64,000 nucleotides of DNA from Diplosphaera chodatii. Taxonomy: Eukaryota > Chlorophyta > Trebouxiophyceae > Prasiolales > Stichococcaceae. Shown here one piece after another: positions 47,396-61,236 of the stretch. The stretch covers positions 1,860,001 through 1,924,000 of the forward strand of contig JAALGY010000032.1 in the NCBI GenBank assembly GCA_032358165.1, written 5' to 3'. The first letter of the stretch is position 1. Each line of letters begins with the position of its first letter. Position numbers and translations under genes: made by a program. Under the pieces are notes generated by a model. The model had not been told where the DNA came from. It saw nothing but the letters and a program-made list of their open reading frames with translations, and did no database searches.

Positions 47396-50300
47396 ATGGC
47401 GCCGGCTCTGGCGGGAACTGCGGGTGAATCTTGTTGGTACATGCATGCAGGCTGTCATCAAGTCACTGCAGGCAAACCCACCATTGCTGGATCATGCTCG
47501 TGTGCTCACGTGCAGAGAAAGGGAGCACAGCACATGCTGTCGTTGATTCGAAACGCAAGCTGGCTGATGGTGAATCTGGCGTGAATGCAAAGCCCACCCA
47601 GCAGCGTGGAGCACCTGCACAGGCCAAGCGTGCCAAACACAGCGCAGCAGCCAACGAAAACAATGAGAATGGCCACGCCAATGGCCATGGTGAGGAAGAC
47701 ACGGCGGCTGGCCATGTGGCCAACGGCGCAGACATGGCCCCAATCTCCGGCCGTCGCCAGGTGTGATACATGACCATCAGCAATCAGCTCCACCAGATTC
47801 GCGTCCCGTCCAGGATCCCGACTCTGCTGTATGCTGGCCTCAGTGCAAATTCGATGCTGCTTGGACTATCGCATTCATGCGCTTGTTGACATGCAACTGT
47901 CCAGGCGGCCAAGGACATCAGCTACAAGGAGATTAAGGGGTGGCGCGACACCAGCAGCTCGTATGTACAAATCAAAGAAGAGACACAAGCTGCAGATGAG
48001 GCGGAGGCATTGGAGGCCACAGGCAGTGATCACAGTCCAGGCTGCCTGCGAAGGTGGTTCAGATTTCCTAGGCATCCTTTGCCTTGCTCGGCGACCAGCA
48101 CGTTTGACAGACGACCAGCATCTCCTGAGCCACGCATGGCATCAGGGCACAATCTACTGATAGCAGCAGCAACGGCACTTGGCTGTCATCTGCAGGCTCG
48201 TGGACTTTGATGTGCACGACAAACAGGGCACTCAGCAGCCGCTGGACAGCAGCGATGTGAAGACCAGGCCACTGTTCTTGGCAGGTGCTGCCGACTGACA
48301 TCAGGACGTCAGCTGTGTCACGCATGCTGCGAAGCACACCATCTGGCTCCATGACAGTGCCTCTGTGCATTGCTGGCTGTGGATGACACGTCATCAAATT
48401 GATCGATCATCCAGGGGCTGTGCACCCTGCGGTTGGCAAGATCATGAAGGACAAGGGCAGGCGGTTGCAGGAGATTGGTCCCATCACCGCCTGGTCCATC
48501 AACTTCAAGGCGCAGAGCCCAGAGGTACAAGTGAACCCAGGTAGCTAGAGTGTTGCATGACCGTGTGCTGCATCAGACTAACTCGCCATCTGCATGGTAC
48601 AGGTGCAGGTCACAACCGCCAAGGCTGTGTACACGCTTGGTAAGGCAGCGGCAGCATATCGCACCATCTTTGGGCACCTGAACGAGGCAGTGGCCGTCAC
48701 AGTGCACTGCTACATGGCACTGAACGCATCTGCTGGAGGCAGTCCGCAGTCCTCACTATCGGAGGTCATCGCCAAGCTGGCACGCGCCAAGGTCTGCTCT
48801 TGCTGGCTCCCTGCTGTCAACATGGCCAATGCTTGCTCTCCTGGCAGCCCGTCTGCCCACCTGACCTGCACGCCAGCATCGCACAGGATATTCCTGGGTA
48901 CCGCATGAACTTGAGCATGCCTGCACTGCAGGTGGGCAAGAGCTATGCAACGCCGCGGGAGGCGCTGCTGCTGAACGCCAAGTTTGTGACGGCGCAACTT
49001 GGAGCGCTTGACAGCAAGCCCACAGCCAGTGGTACCAAGTTCAGCGAGCTGCCCTTCACAGCCTCCCTCATCAAGGAGGTACGGCACCAATGGGAGCTTG
49101 ATTGCCTTTGTTGTCTTGCACACTCCAGAGCTCGTCCAGCACCTGCACTGCATCATGCAATAAACCCTGCAACCACCTGACACGATCAGCTTTTGCTCAA
49201 AGGGCCGCGCGCTGGCTCAGCAGCTGCGGGATGGCCGCGTGGGGGGCCCTATGACCATATGTGAACCGGGACAAGACGGGGCCAATGGGACCGCATCTGT
49301 GCAGCAGAACGGCAATGAGGAGGGTGGCGAGCAGATGGAGACGGATGAGGACTTTGCCCGGCAGCTGCAGGCCAAGCTGGATGCAGAGGAGGCGCGCAGG
49401 GGGTGCGTCTGCTGGCATTCAAGATTTGCACGTGCTGCAGCAATGTGCAGTGTACACGACGACTGGATCCTGATGTGTGCATGAAGCGTGGACACCTGTC
49501 AGCTTGAGGACATCTGCTGAGCCGCTTGAATGCGCCACCTGCTCCAGGCACTGTCTCATCATGTCTGCCGCCGTCGTGTGCAGGCAGAACCGCGGTGGGC
49601 GACGGCCGCCGGCGGCGCAGCCGTACATCAAGGTCCACGAGTCCGAGATTGCGGACGACTACCCAATGCCAAGCCAGTACACCGCGGAGGAGGATGAGGC
49701 CGACGAGCTGGTGCTGTTTGGCGAGGAGGAGGACTTCGGCCTGGACCCTGAGCACCTGCCGCGCCGCCAGCTGTCCGACTTCAGCATCTACAATGCCGAG
49801 GTGCGCATCCGCCTGCGGCTTGATGGATTCCTACAGCAGCTTAGGGGTGATGCCAGAAGAGACGTCGACCTGAAAGGCGCCTGATTAAGTCTGACCCTCA
49901 GATGGGCAGGCTGAGCGGCAAGCAGTCACCGCAAGGCCTGCGCTGCATAGGGCTTCCATGCATCGCTGGAGCTGCTGCCCATGTGGTCGGGCGTGGACCC
50001 GGATGTGGAGCTGTTTGCGTCCGGTAAGGTGCTGGACGACGACGGCGAGTGGGGCGGTGGTCATCCCCTTGGCAACGATGGCAATGCAGCGGGTATGCCA
50101 TGTGCCTGTTGTGGGTGCCATGCATGTGTTACACGGACATCTCCGCTGCACCCCTAGCCACTTGGCATGCATGCACTGTGCAGGGGCCTGCCACCTACCT
50201 CCTGGTGTCACTCTTGTTGGATGTTACGGCATAGGTGACGGCGGCAGTGCAGGTGGCTCAGGCGCTGCTGCGCAGGCAGAGGAGGGCAGCATGCGGGTGT

Positions 50301-53300
50301 TCCTCAGTCAAATTCGCGAGTGGGTTGTGGACTTCAGCGCTGACATGCTGTTCATCTCGCTCCGTACGGATGTCGCCTGGTACCGCCTCAGCAAGTGAGT
50401 GTCTGCTTTGCTTGGAGCAACACCACCACTGAGTTTTCCTTTTGAAGGGCGGGACTCTAGGACTGAAGCTTTCGCAGCACGGTCGACGGCAACACTGTTG
50501 CCTCATCCACTGCAGGCCAGCAGAAAGGTACAAAGGCTGGTTCAACACGGTCGTGAAGACAGCGCGCCTGGCGGTGACAATCTTCAGGATGCTCTCGGAG
50601 GAGGTAAGGCTGCTTATGTTCATTTTGTAGGTCATATTCACGCTGACAACTTGCACCTGAATCACATGTCTTCAGCACCTTCTTGACTCCAAACCTCCGG
50701 CGGCCCGCAGAAGCGCGCCTCGCGGCTGTCCTTCAACGACGTCATCAAGAAGTTGGCGGCTCAGCAGGAGGATGCACCGACTTTCATTTCGAAGAAGGCG
50801 AGCGGCTTGCGTGACTGGTCGCCCAGCACCTTGTCGAGGCGCAGCAATGTATGTCAGTCCACAGCCACTGATCCAACTACACACTTGCAAACTGTCTGCA
50901 GGTGCCGGCAGTCGAGCGCTACGTGGTTGTCCATGGCCAGATCATCCTCAATCAGTTCAAACACCTGCCCAGCAAGGCAATCAAGGCGTCAGCATTCCCT
51001 GCGGCGCTGCGCACAGCGTTGGAACAGCGGCGCCACCTCAAACTGTACGCCAGCGCAGCCCACACCGCCAGCCGTGTGAACCGCAACCCCATGAAGGTAC
51101 CTGTGCATCGTTGGTCAATACGACAAACCACCACAAGTGCACGTCACCAGTCCCACGCATGGCTGATCGTTGCCCACCACAACTCCAGTGCCACGAGCTT
51201 GAATTCCTGTGCTGCAGGACCGCTCTGGACCCAACCGACTCAAGCCCATGGCTGCAACGGCAACGGCAATGGTGAAGGCCATCTGGGCCAGCTACTTCCA
51301 GCTCGGCAGCAGCGCTGAGGCCGATGAAGCTGCAAAGGAGGCGGAGGCCAATGGCGACGCAACTGCTGCCGCCAAGGCTGTCGAAGAGGTGCAGATGCCT
51401 GCCTGCCAGCCTCAGCACTCGGCACCGTCTGTCCTGCAGGAAGGATGCGTGCCGCCCCAACAAGTGGGATACGCATCCCTGCAAGTGACAAAATGGCAAT
51501 AGCACCTGGCCCGGGTGCAGGACGACAATGAAGACGTGGAAGAGGAGGAGGGCGCAGCCGCGGTGGTCGAGGATGCGCTCGCGGAGCCATCCCCTGTCAA
51601 GAAGCAGCCGACCAAGAAGCAGAAGGCCACCGCAAAAGCGGCTGCGGCGGCTTCTGTTTCCTGGGTGGGCGCCGTGCACTCGACGGTCAACGGTGCCAAG
51701 TTCTACAGGTGAGCAGCATGCTCAGCTGTGTGCCGTACGGACGGCTGCTCCAAAGGCGGCCTGCATGCAGCAGTCCTGCCGGTGCGGCTTTGTCAGAATG
51801 AAATCATCAGGCATTCACCGCGATAGATCAAGCTGGCAACTGCATCCAGCATTCTGAGTGCGTCACGACCGCAACATGCAGGAAGTCGGCGGTTGGGAAG
51901 CTGGATGTCGAAGTGGGGGATCTGGTGCAGCTGGCATTGCCAGATGGTGATGGCGAGGAATCTGATGCAGCGGCAAATGTCAGCATGGGCCTGGTGCAGG
52001 CAATGTGGCAGACCAGCTCAGGTGTAAACCAGTGCTGGCCACCGCAGTTGCGCGTCGTGTGCACCTCTCCCAACAAAATAAGCTCAAATGCACACCTGCC
52101 ATCGTGGTCATCCCCTCCTTCAACACTGCTTCTGCGCAGGCAGCAAGAACATGCAGCTGCGGGCAATGCTGCGCGGCGCTGAAACAGTGCTGGGCGATGC
52201 AGCCTCGGACATTGAGCTGTTCCTGACAGACGAGCTGCTAACTAGGTGCATGCCTGCTTCATCGATCCTGCATGCGCCCATCATCTGCTGATGCCTTGCG
52301 TCGAATTGGATTGCACCTGCCAGCAGGATGGGTGGCATGATCGTCGCTGCTGCTGAGCACATGTAGTGTCAGGCTGCACTTCAAGGTGCTGGTGGCTGCC
52401 GCACGTGCAGATCGCTGGGCGACGTTGCCGAGAAGGTCAAGGCCGAGCGGCGCGTGCAGGAGTGGGGCGCTGACCAGCGGCGTGTGCTGGTGGCCGCCGA
52501 TGCGGAGATGCGGGCCCGCAATGCACAGGCGTCAGACCCCAGGGACCACGAGCACCACTTCTCCAAGCTGTACCTGCCGCACAAGGGCATGTTCTGCGGA
52601 TTGCCGCACGATCTGCAGCTGGGCACCCGCCTGCCGGTGCGCGGTGTGTGTGGTGTCAACAGCGCCTGCAGCTGTTCAACAGCACTACCTGAGGGCAGCT
52701 GCAGACTTCTGGGGCTGCAGACCGTGAGGGCTATCTGCATGGTGTTTGCACTGGTTTTGCAATGTGACGGTAGCTGAGCATTGGGTGGCAAGCCTCGCAG
52801 GAGCCACAGGAGCCAGAGGAGGGTCTGGAAGTAGACCCGGCTGCCGGCACCTTCAGGCTGGACGGCATCCTTTACAGCCCTGGCGACACCGTCTTCGTGA
52901 TGCCCGACACGTTCGACCAGTGCCCAGCTGCCATTGAGGAAACACGAAACGCTGTGCCCGACTTTGCTGCCAAGTCGCGCCACGTTAAGGTCAGCTTTTA
53001 GAGTTTTATGATGGATGTTCTGATCGTTCACAACCGTCTTGACTCAGCAGATTGAGCTCACTGCAGGTCATTCTGCACAGCTCGACGGCAGCGCCCAGCA
53101 AAGCTGCCTTGCATGCAATATTCTGACCTACGACACACGACGCTGACATTGTGCTGCCGGTTGTCAGGGCGGTGCCAACCATGGGCTGCGTGCCTATGGC
53201 ATCGGCCAGATTGTCTCGCTGGGCAAGGAGGGCAGCAAGGGCAAGAAGACCAGCAACCAGGTATGTCCTTGGCGCACAAATCCTGGAGGCAGCTCGCCAT

Positions 53301-56300
53301 TTGTCTGTGAACAGCATCCATATGGTCTGGAAGGACCACTCAGGACTTGGCTGCCGATTGTCTCTATCCGTTTCCCTGTTTACCATGCCCGCGACTTTGC
53401 GACGGTGTCGGGCGCCAGCTGGGCCCGGCTTTTGTTGCTGGAACGGAATACACAGCAGTACCGTTCGCAAAGGTGGGTCATGCCATGCACACAAGCTGCA
53501 CTTCAATGTCATGCAGGTCACGCTGCGCCGCTTCTACCGCCCCGAGGACATCTCCCGCGACGTTGCCTACAGTGCTGAGTACACGGATGTGTACGAGAGC
53601 AAAGAGACGCTGGCAGTGCCGCTGGACGATGTGGTATCCAAGTGCAGCGTGCTGCCACCAGGGCAGAGCATCACAGGTGCCACCAGTTGTGCTGTATGCC
53701 CTGCGCTCTGTGCTCGTCCTTCCAGGTGCGGACTGCTTCGGCAATGGCCACTGCTGCACAGCTTGATTGGAGATCCATCAACGGCTGACTGCCTACACAA
53801 CAGGTGTCAACACCTTCACGAACGCGGGCACCTTCGACAGGAAAAGCGGCAAGGTCACGCTGGCCAAGGCAGCTAAGGGCGCCGCTGATGACGCCATGGA
53901 TGCGCAGCCCGCTGCGCCCGCAAGGTGCCACCTTTGCTCACGCAGCGTTGCAGGAGGAGTTGCACAGCAGCAGCATGTACCACAGGGCGTGCTGTGCTGC
54001 TGCGTGCGCTGTGCTCACAAGCGCAGCTGTTGCACCCGCCCCGCAGGGAGCGGCACGTCAACGACGGCATCTCGCTGGCGACGCTGGACATCTTTGCGGG
54101 GTGTGGCGGCCTCTCGGAGGGCCTCGCGCAGGCGGGCGCCGCCGAGAGCCGCTGGGCCATCGAGTACGAGCACCCCGCCGCCGAGGCCTTCAAGCTCAAC
54201 CACCCCAAGGTGCAGTCTGTGTGTCATTACTTATGTCCTGTCCCTGGGAACGTGCCGCAGCAGGCGTTAACATACAGGTACACCCTAAGTGCCCATCCAT
54301 TGCGGATGTTGACGCACCATGAGTCCGCACAATGCACACGGGGTCATGAACCCTGTGTTCCCTGCCGTGTTGCCAGGCGTCCACCTTCTGCGCCAACTGC
54401 AACGTCATCCTGGCGCGCGCGATGCTGAATGCCGGCGCAACAGATGAGCTGGACGCCTGTGACGAGGTGCAGACCTCGCCTTCGGTGGCAGGACATCAGC
54501 CTTGTTTGACTAGAGCTGCCTCAAATCCTCCTGTCACCCATCTGCCTGCTGATGCGGCTGCTGTGCTGATGCTTGGTGTGTGAAGTGCGCAGGCGCGGCA
54601 GCAGGCAGAGGCGATGGATGCAGAAATGGCGGCGTCGCTGCCGCTGCCAGGACAGGTGGACATGATCGTGGGTGGGCCGCCCTGCCAGGGCTACTCTGGC
54701 ATGAACCGCTTCAACAAGCGCAACTGGTCCATGGTGCAAAACTCCATGGTGAGTGGCTGTGCTCTGAGACCGGACGACCCTGATCACCCTCCTGCACACC
54801 CTACACTGAAGGCCATGGCGCTCGATACCAGCCGCAGGCTGGCCGCAATCCCTCGTTCTTACCCGAACGCTCGTGTCCATGCACCAGGTGATGGCATACC
54901 TGTCATATGCGGACTTCTACCGGCCACGCTTCTTCCTGCTGGAGAATGTCCGCAACTTCGTCAGCCACAACAAGTCCTTCACCTTCCGGCTGACGCTGCG
55001 CTCCCTGCTGGACATGGGCTACCAGGTGGCCAGCCCCTGCCTGCTTCTGCATGCGTGAGCATGGTTGTCATGCTGCAGCGGCCGTATTGCTTTTGGTGTC
55101 TCAGATCGGAACCATGGCTTGTGTTGGCTGATGGCGGCTGGCCCTTCACCGCGCACAGGTGCGGTTTGGCGTGCTCAACGCGGGCAACTTTGGCGTCGCG
55201 CAGTCGCGCAAGCGCACCTTCATCATCGCGGCGGCGCCAGACGAGACGATGCCCAACTGGCCGGAGGCCATGCACGTGTTCGCCAGCCCGCAGCTTACCA
55301 TCAACCTCCCTGGCGGGGTGCGCGCAGCCCACATTGGTTGCTTTACTGGTCACAGTGCACTGCATTTCAAGCTTGTGTGGTGTGCATTGTTGCTTGATTG
55401 AATAGTAGGCAACATCAGCAGGCTGAACCTGGGTCACTATGCTTGGACCGATACGAGCTGCAAGGTGCCAACCTGGCACACTTGCAGCAACATCTTGTGT
55501 GCGACCGGCCAGGTGGCGTACACAGCGGTGGAGGCGGCGCCGGGTCGGCCGCGGCGCGCGGTCACGGTGCGGGACGCCGTCGGCGACCTGCCGCCCATCA
55601 GCAACGGCGCCGACCTGGAGGAGATGCCCTTCTCAGGTGGGGCTGATCGACAGCAGTAATGGTTCACACCAGAGGAGGCCCCCTGCAGCTATGTGTGGTG
55701 CACAGCAGATCCTGGCAGCTCGGGGTGGTTCGGGGCCAGCCATACCTGCACTGTCCCATGTCATGGCGTGCAAGCTTGTGCTGATCTCCCAGGTGTGTTG
55801 ATGGCGATGCAGGGCCGCCACAGTCGGCATTCCAGCGGGAGATGCGCGACGGGGCGGCGGTGCTCACGCACCACATCTCCAAGGAGATGAACGAGCTGAA
55901 CCTGGAGCGGTGCAAATGCATCCCCACCAACACGCCGGGCGCCGACTGGCGCTGCCTGGAGGCCCTCGTCCGCGACGACCCCTCCCGCGAGAAGTTCAAG
56001 GTGCACCCTGCCTGCAGAAGATTTGCTGTGTCGCGGCAACTCCCGGATTTGTGGGCGTCAAGTGCCACGGCCGCATCACCAGCCTGTTGTAGACCCCTCA
56101 GCTGCAGCTTGCTGCTTTGCGAGTGGTGCTGGGTGCTGTGGCGGCAGCTCGTGCACCATTGCACGAGATTGCACCATTGCACCACTGCGATAGGAACCCA
56201 CTGCCGTGCTGTCACGGTGCTGCAGGGGCAGCCCCTGGTGCCGTGGTGCCTGCCCAACACGGCGGAGCGGCACAACGGCTGGCGCGGCCTGTTTGGGCGG

Positions 56301-56893
56301 CTGGACTGGCAGGGCCACTTCCCCACCAGCACCACCGACCCGCAGCCCATGGGCAAGGTGCGTGTCGGGCCGCAGGCGCAGACTGCATGCAACCTTTGCA
56401 ACCAACCATGCAGCTGCCTGGCTGGGTGCAGCCAGGGCACCCACACAAGCACCCCTTGAGGACTCTGATGTGCCGCCTTCGTGTGGTGTGGCAGGTGGGG
56501 CAGGTGTTTCACCCCGACCAGGACCGCATCATCTCCGTGCGCGAGTGCGCCCGTGCCCAGGTGCTCCCCCCACCTATCTGCCACAGCGACTGACCATGCC
56601 AGCTTTGCGTCTCCACTGCTGCTTGTCCAATGCTGCAGCATCGTCCGGTCAGTATCTGTGACGAGCGCCTGTGGGTCATGCTGCACGGGGCCAGGCGTGC
56701 ACCGCTCCTGCCGCAGGGCTTCCCAGACTCCTTCCGCTTCTACGGCAACGTGCATGCGCAGCACCGGCAGATTGGCAATGCGGTGCCGCCGCCTCTGGCA
56801 GCCGCGCTGGGCCGGCAGCTGCGTGAAGTGTTGGAGAACAAGGCCAGCAAGGCTGTCGACGCTGCCATCGATGCCGGTCTGGCCGACATCTGA
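47396..56893 (+). CDS. MET1: DNA (cytosine-5) methyltransferase, DNMT1/MET1 type
   Basis: Maintenance CG methyltransferase of the nucleus. ATG 47396 gives [20 protein letters not shown] across a phase 1 intron, then a basic NLS-like region ([21 protein letters not shown]). Two replication-foci domains follow, as in plant MET1. The first contains [20 protein letters not shown] and [12 protein letters not shown]; the second contains [60 protein letters not shown] and [20 protein letters not shown]. Two BAH domains are seen: [16 protein letters not shown] through [13 protein letters not shown], and [20 protein letters not shown] through [20 protein letters not shown]. The catalytic domain has [16 protein letters not shown] (I), [20 protein letters not shown] (IV, catalytic Cys), [12 protein letters not shown] (VI), [20 protein letters not shown] (VIII), [20 protein letters not shown] (IX) and [17 protein letters not shown] (X). 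The stop is TGA 56891-56893. No CXXC zinc finger was seen. Confidence 0.93.
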
Positions 56894-57661
56894 GAGGGCG
56901 AGCCGCGGCCTGTCCCTGGCAACTCCCAGCAGACAGATGCTCTGCACTCCGAGTGCTCTGCGACGTGTCTGCCATGTCTGTGTTTTCGGCAAACGTTATA
57001 GGTGGCAGCCTCAAGGATTAGACAGGGGGTGTATTGGCAGGCGCAAGGGCATGTACAATGTGCAGCTTGGGCTTTGTACCGTGCCTGCTGGTTGGCCTGC
57101 TGGGACCAGTTGGTCTTTTTGTTCACCCAGAGCAGGATGTTCAGCAGAGTTCCTGCCAGGTCGTCTCGAGTCAAACTGCTTACAGTGTCCTGCAAGGACC
57201 TGCTCAAGCTGAACCAAGTGCCATAAACAAATTGCAATTTGTCTCAACATCGCGCTACACTCCCGACAAAGTCGTTCTCCCCAGCACTCTGCAAAACCCC
57301 TGATGTTGCTACACAAGACTGGCACAACCCAGAAGAAAATGGTTCGGTGCTGGCCAAGCAGATGCCCTGACAGACATCTCAAAGCTTGGCAGCGGCTATG
57401 CAGCCGAGGCAGTTTGTCAAATTCCGTGGGCCGCCACACGGCGGCTGGCATGCACAATGCTCAGGCTGCTGGGCCCGAGCTAATCATGAGCCATGCGGAG
57501 TACTGACTTTGACCGCTCCTTTGCAGGGCCATATGAAATAAAGCAGCCGCCAAAGGGCAGGCCATGTTTCAAGTGGCCGGCTCCACTCCTGCAGCCGACC
57601 AGCTGTGCTCTGATGTTGCTTGACGCGCCTGCCAACGCCGCAAAGGCTGCGCATGAGCTGC
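56894..57661. other. Convergent 3' intergenic region, DNMT1 and CHLP
   Basis: Stretch of 768 bases between converging genes. A minus-strand TGTAA (TTACA near 57179) lies about 480 nt past the CHLP stop, too far for confident assignment. No coding segment was recognised. Confidence 0.4.
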
Positions 57662-60600
57662 TCACCGAGCGGCAACCGCCTCGTTGACCTGGCTGCGTGC
57701 GCCAAAGCTGACAGACTTGGCTGCCGCGTTGCGCAGGGCGTTGCCGCGCAGCAGCGAGCCCACCGTCTGTGCACAACAGAAGTGCAGCCTCGTCAGCCAA
57801 GCCATTCATTCTGTGCACACGACTGCCAGGCAACCAGGTGCTGGCTGCAAAGCAATAGCATGAACACCCGACGGCATAGAGTTGCAGGTGTCTGCGGTAT
57901 GCCGATTCCGTTCTGTTGAGCCCAGAGTACAGGGAGCGTCCGTGCACCTCGACCAGCAGCTTAATGTCGTCCAGCGGGTTGCCAGGCACCACGGTCTTGT
58001 ACAGGTAGCTGTCGAAGGTCATCTTCTGCACGTAGTCGCTCTCGCACATCTCCACAAACGCCTCCCGCGCGGGGTTGCTGCGGTAGAACACCTTCTGCAG
58101 GATGTCCAGCACCTTGTACGTCGCCCAGTACTTCTTGTCGAACCTGATCCGTGCAGTGGAGGAGGACATGAGACCATGTTACGAGACAAAGGCACGGCTG
58201 GAAGCAGTACAGCCGCAGGGTGCTGACTAATGGCTATCACGCGAGGGGCAGAACGACGGTGCAGCTCAGCCGCAGCCTGACACCATCTGCTCCTGCTGAT
58301 GTCCTGACGGCTGTGATACAGCAGTGCGAAAGCGCACTTGTCCAGGTACACGCGGAAGGCGTCCTCGCCGACCATGACCTTGCCGTTCTTGCTGGCCTCC
58401 ACGAGGGCCTCTGCGCACATGCGCCCGCTCTTGGCCGCAAAGTAGATGCCCTCACCTGCGGTGCGATAGGATGCACACTCTCACCAACATGGCAGCACCC
58501 TGGAGATGCTGAACACTGACGCCTTGCAATGTGCAGCAGATGCCTGCAATGCGAGCGGCCTTGGCAGCTGGACAGGTTGTTGCAGCAAGAGTGGTTTTCG
58601 TTTCACTCAGTATTTGCCAATTGAACGTTTGATTAATTGTAGTGCAGCTGCCGCACCAGAGCACTTGGTGACGTAGCCGGCGGCGTCACCAACCAGGCCG
58701 GCGCGGCCCTGCACGCGCTTGGGGCGCGGGTGCTCGGGGATGGGGTGCGCCTCCACCCGGATGATCTTGCCGCCCGCCGTCTTCACAGCGCTGCGGTCCC
58801 GGGTTGCCTGTGCACGGGGGAAACTCCCACATGAGGTGCTGTCCAATCTGTTTTGCATTGCAGAGGTTGCTGGCCACTTATGGCAGAAAGTGTGGCTGCT
58901 GACATAGCATGTTGGCCACCAGAAAAGATTCACAGCAATGCGAAGCTATCAGAACAGGGATGAGGCAGCCTTGCCATCATGTCAGTGCACGACCGGACCC
59001 ACCTGCTGGTACTGCTTGATGCCGGGCTTGTTGACGACAGTGCCGGTGCCCACAGCAACATGGTCGTACTTAGGGAACACCCAGCCGTAGAAGTCGGGCG
59101 AGACATCGTCGCCGACATACATCTCCGCCAGGTCCTTGTAGTAGTCCATCTTGTCCTCCGGGATGCGGATGCGCTCCTGCAATATGCATGCGTCACACAT
59201 CTGGCAGTGCCCACAGCAGGGCTCCTGAGCCGCCTGCATTGCTGACGCTCCAGTGCTGGTTGCCAGTGTGGACAACTCCCATCGACGTGCAGTGCTGCGT
59301 CGAGGTGTTGTGCTCCGTCGAGGTGGAGGCACCTGGAAGGCGATGGCGTAGTCGTACTCGCCGGCGCCAATCTCCTTGGCCACGCGGCTGTTGGCGCCGT
59401 CAGCGCCGATGACAAGGTCTACCTCAATCTCGGTGTTCTTGCCCACCTGTGCAGTTGCACTTGTGTCAAATTGCATCCTTTGAAGATTTGTAGAACGGGA
59501 GCCTATGCCTGCACCTCATTTCGGTCCAGACGAGCACACAAGGGGGTACCTTGCCGCCGTCTGTGTAGTCGCTGAAGTTGACGGTGAAGGCGCCCTCCGG
59601 GCCGTCCTTCTGGCTGGAGCGCAGGAACAGGCCATTGTACACCTTGGCGCCGTTCTCCTTCGCGCGGTTCCGCAGGTAGGCATCCAGGACCTGTGAGTAC
59701 GGACAGAAGCAGAATGAGGGAATGATCAGCACATCACAGAGCCTTGTGGGGTGCGGGGTGCAATGGTCAGCCCAGCGCCCGACCAGGCTGCATGCCATGT
59801 TGAGGTGGAGCGAGACAGGGCTGCAGGCGGGTGCAGGCCCACCTCCCGGCGGCACATGCCGATGTACTCCCGCTCGGACAGCGTCTTGCCGACGTCCACC
59901 TCGCGGTTGCTGGGGCTGATCATCTTCATCTTCGTGACCTTGCGGTCCACGATCTCCATTGGCAGGTTGAACTCGCCGATCATGCACAGGGGGATGGCGC
60001 CGCCGCACGGCTGCGCACCGCGGGTAAATGTGTGAGGTGTCATGCAGTCAAGTTTTCGGCAGTTTGCAGCGGTATGCATTGCTAAGAGCGCCTCACCCAT
60101 GTGCACGCATTGATGGGGGCAGACAAGGCGAGTGCGTAGCATTAAGCACAGCTGCAGTCACATCAGCTATCAAGCTGACACTTAAACACAGATCAGATTG
60201 TTGATTCTTGTGCGCAACAGGGCAATCACCTTGCAGTTGTCGAGCTTGCGCTCGATGAGGTAGGTCTCAATGCCGCCCTTTGCCAGGGTCTCAGCTGTGC
60301 AGGCGCCAGCGGGTCCGCCGCCAATGACTGCTGCCCTGAGCGGCCTGTCAAGTGTCGCGCCATCTCGTACGGCGAACACCTACACAATTGCAGGCAGCGA
60401 GTGCAACATAAAGCAACTTCTGATATGGCTGCTTGGTGATGCCACAACCCTGGCAAGATGCTTCTGGCTTTATGACAGCAGGCACATTGCAGGTTGGTGC
60501 CAAAGGCGATGTTCATTTGTCACACTGCCCAACATCGCAGCGCGATGCCGACCCAGTCATCTGGTGCCAAGTTTGCATGGTGCGACGTAACATGGCGGAC

Positions 60601-60798
60601 CTGCAGAGCCGAGGCGCGATCGGGGCGCGCGCTGCTGCTGCGGCTGCTGGAGTGTGCGATGGTCTGGCCCACGAAGGCCGACGCCCTGTGGCTGCAGCGC
60701 GGTGCTGCGTGCTGCGCAACCGGCGCATGCACGCTTGAGCGGCCGGCCTGCATCGTGCCGGCGTGTGCTCCGCCCAGCAGTGCACCACAGTGTGCCAT
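57662..60798 (-). CDS. CHLP: Geranylgeranyl reductase (CHLP), plastid
   Basis: FAD/NADPH enzyme that reduces geranylgeranyl groups to phytyl for chlorophyll and tocopherol synthesis. ATG 60798 (or 60753, MQAGRSSV) starts a Ser/Arg/Ala-rich transit peptide, SSVHAPVAQHAAPRCSHRAS through PDRASALQ, that splices in phase 0 to VFAVRDGATLDRPLRAAVIG. The dinucleotide-binding motif is GGGPAGACTAETLAKGG. Further exons read PCGGAIPLCMIGEFNLPMEI, KTLSEREYIGMCRREVLDAY, NTEIEVDLVIGADGANSRVA, AGEYDYAIAFQERIRIPEDK, VSPDFYGWVFPKYDHVAVGT, RVQGRAGLVGDAAGYVTKCS and GEGIYFAAKSGRMCAEALVE. The C-terminal part is ATYKVLDILQKVFYRSNPAR, KTVVPGNPLDDIKLLVE and TVGSLLRGNALRNAAAKSVS, ending NEAVAAR at the TGA complementary to 57662-57664. 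This gene shows the host is photosynthetic or recently so. Confidence 0.93.
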
Positions 60799-61236
60799 GT
60801 TGCCAAACAATGTCAACTGCTCACTTCTATTGACTTGCAGGCAGCGATGAGCAAGTGACGCGCGCGCAAATCGGATGAAACTTATCTGGCCGTCGTCACA
60901 AACCCTGCGAATATCAATCAAGGGGTGCTGATACTCAGTTGACACGCGCCGAGCGGGGGAATAGGGCAGGATGCTGAATGCAGTTATGACCAGGTTGATG
61001 GTTTGTGCTTAGTTTGGATCTTTAGAACATCAAGCGACCAGTCATATGCCCTGACACCCGTTTCGGTGCACAGCAAACATTTCACCACGTTGCAGCGAAG
61101 GGGTCTACCGCCAATGTCAGTTGTTGAAAGTCTACGACTGTAGCCATGATGAACGAGAACCAAAGCTGCGGCAAAGCGCAGCCGCACTTCAGGTGCACAA
61201 GTACCGTGGCAGCCACACTGGGGCCGTGGTTCCCAT
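60799..61236. other. Intergenic, PAN2 3' end to CHLP 5' end
   Basis: Stretch of 438 bases between two - strand genes, expected to contain the CHLP promoter and the PAN2 3' end. The frame upstream of ATG 60798 stays open to 60945 but looks non-coding. No TATA box was recognised. Confidence 0.4.
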
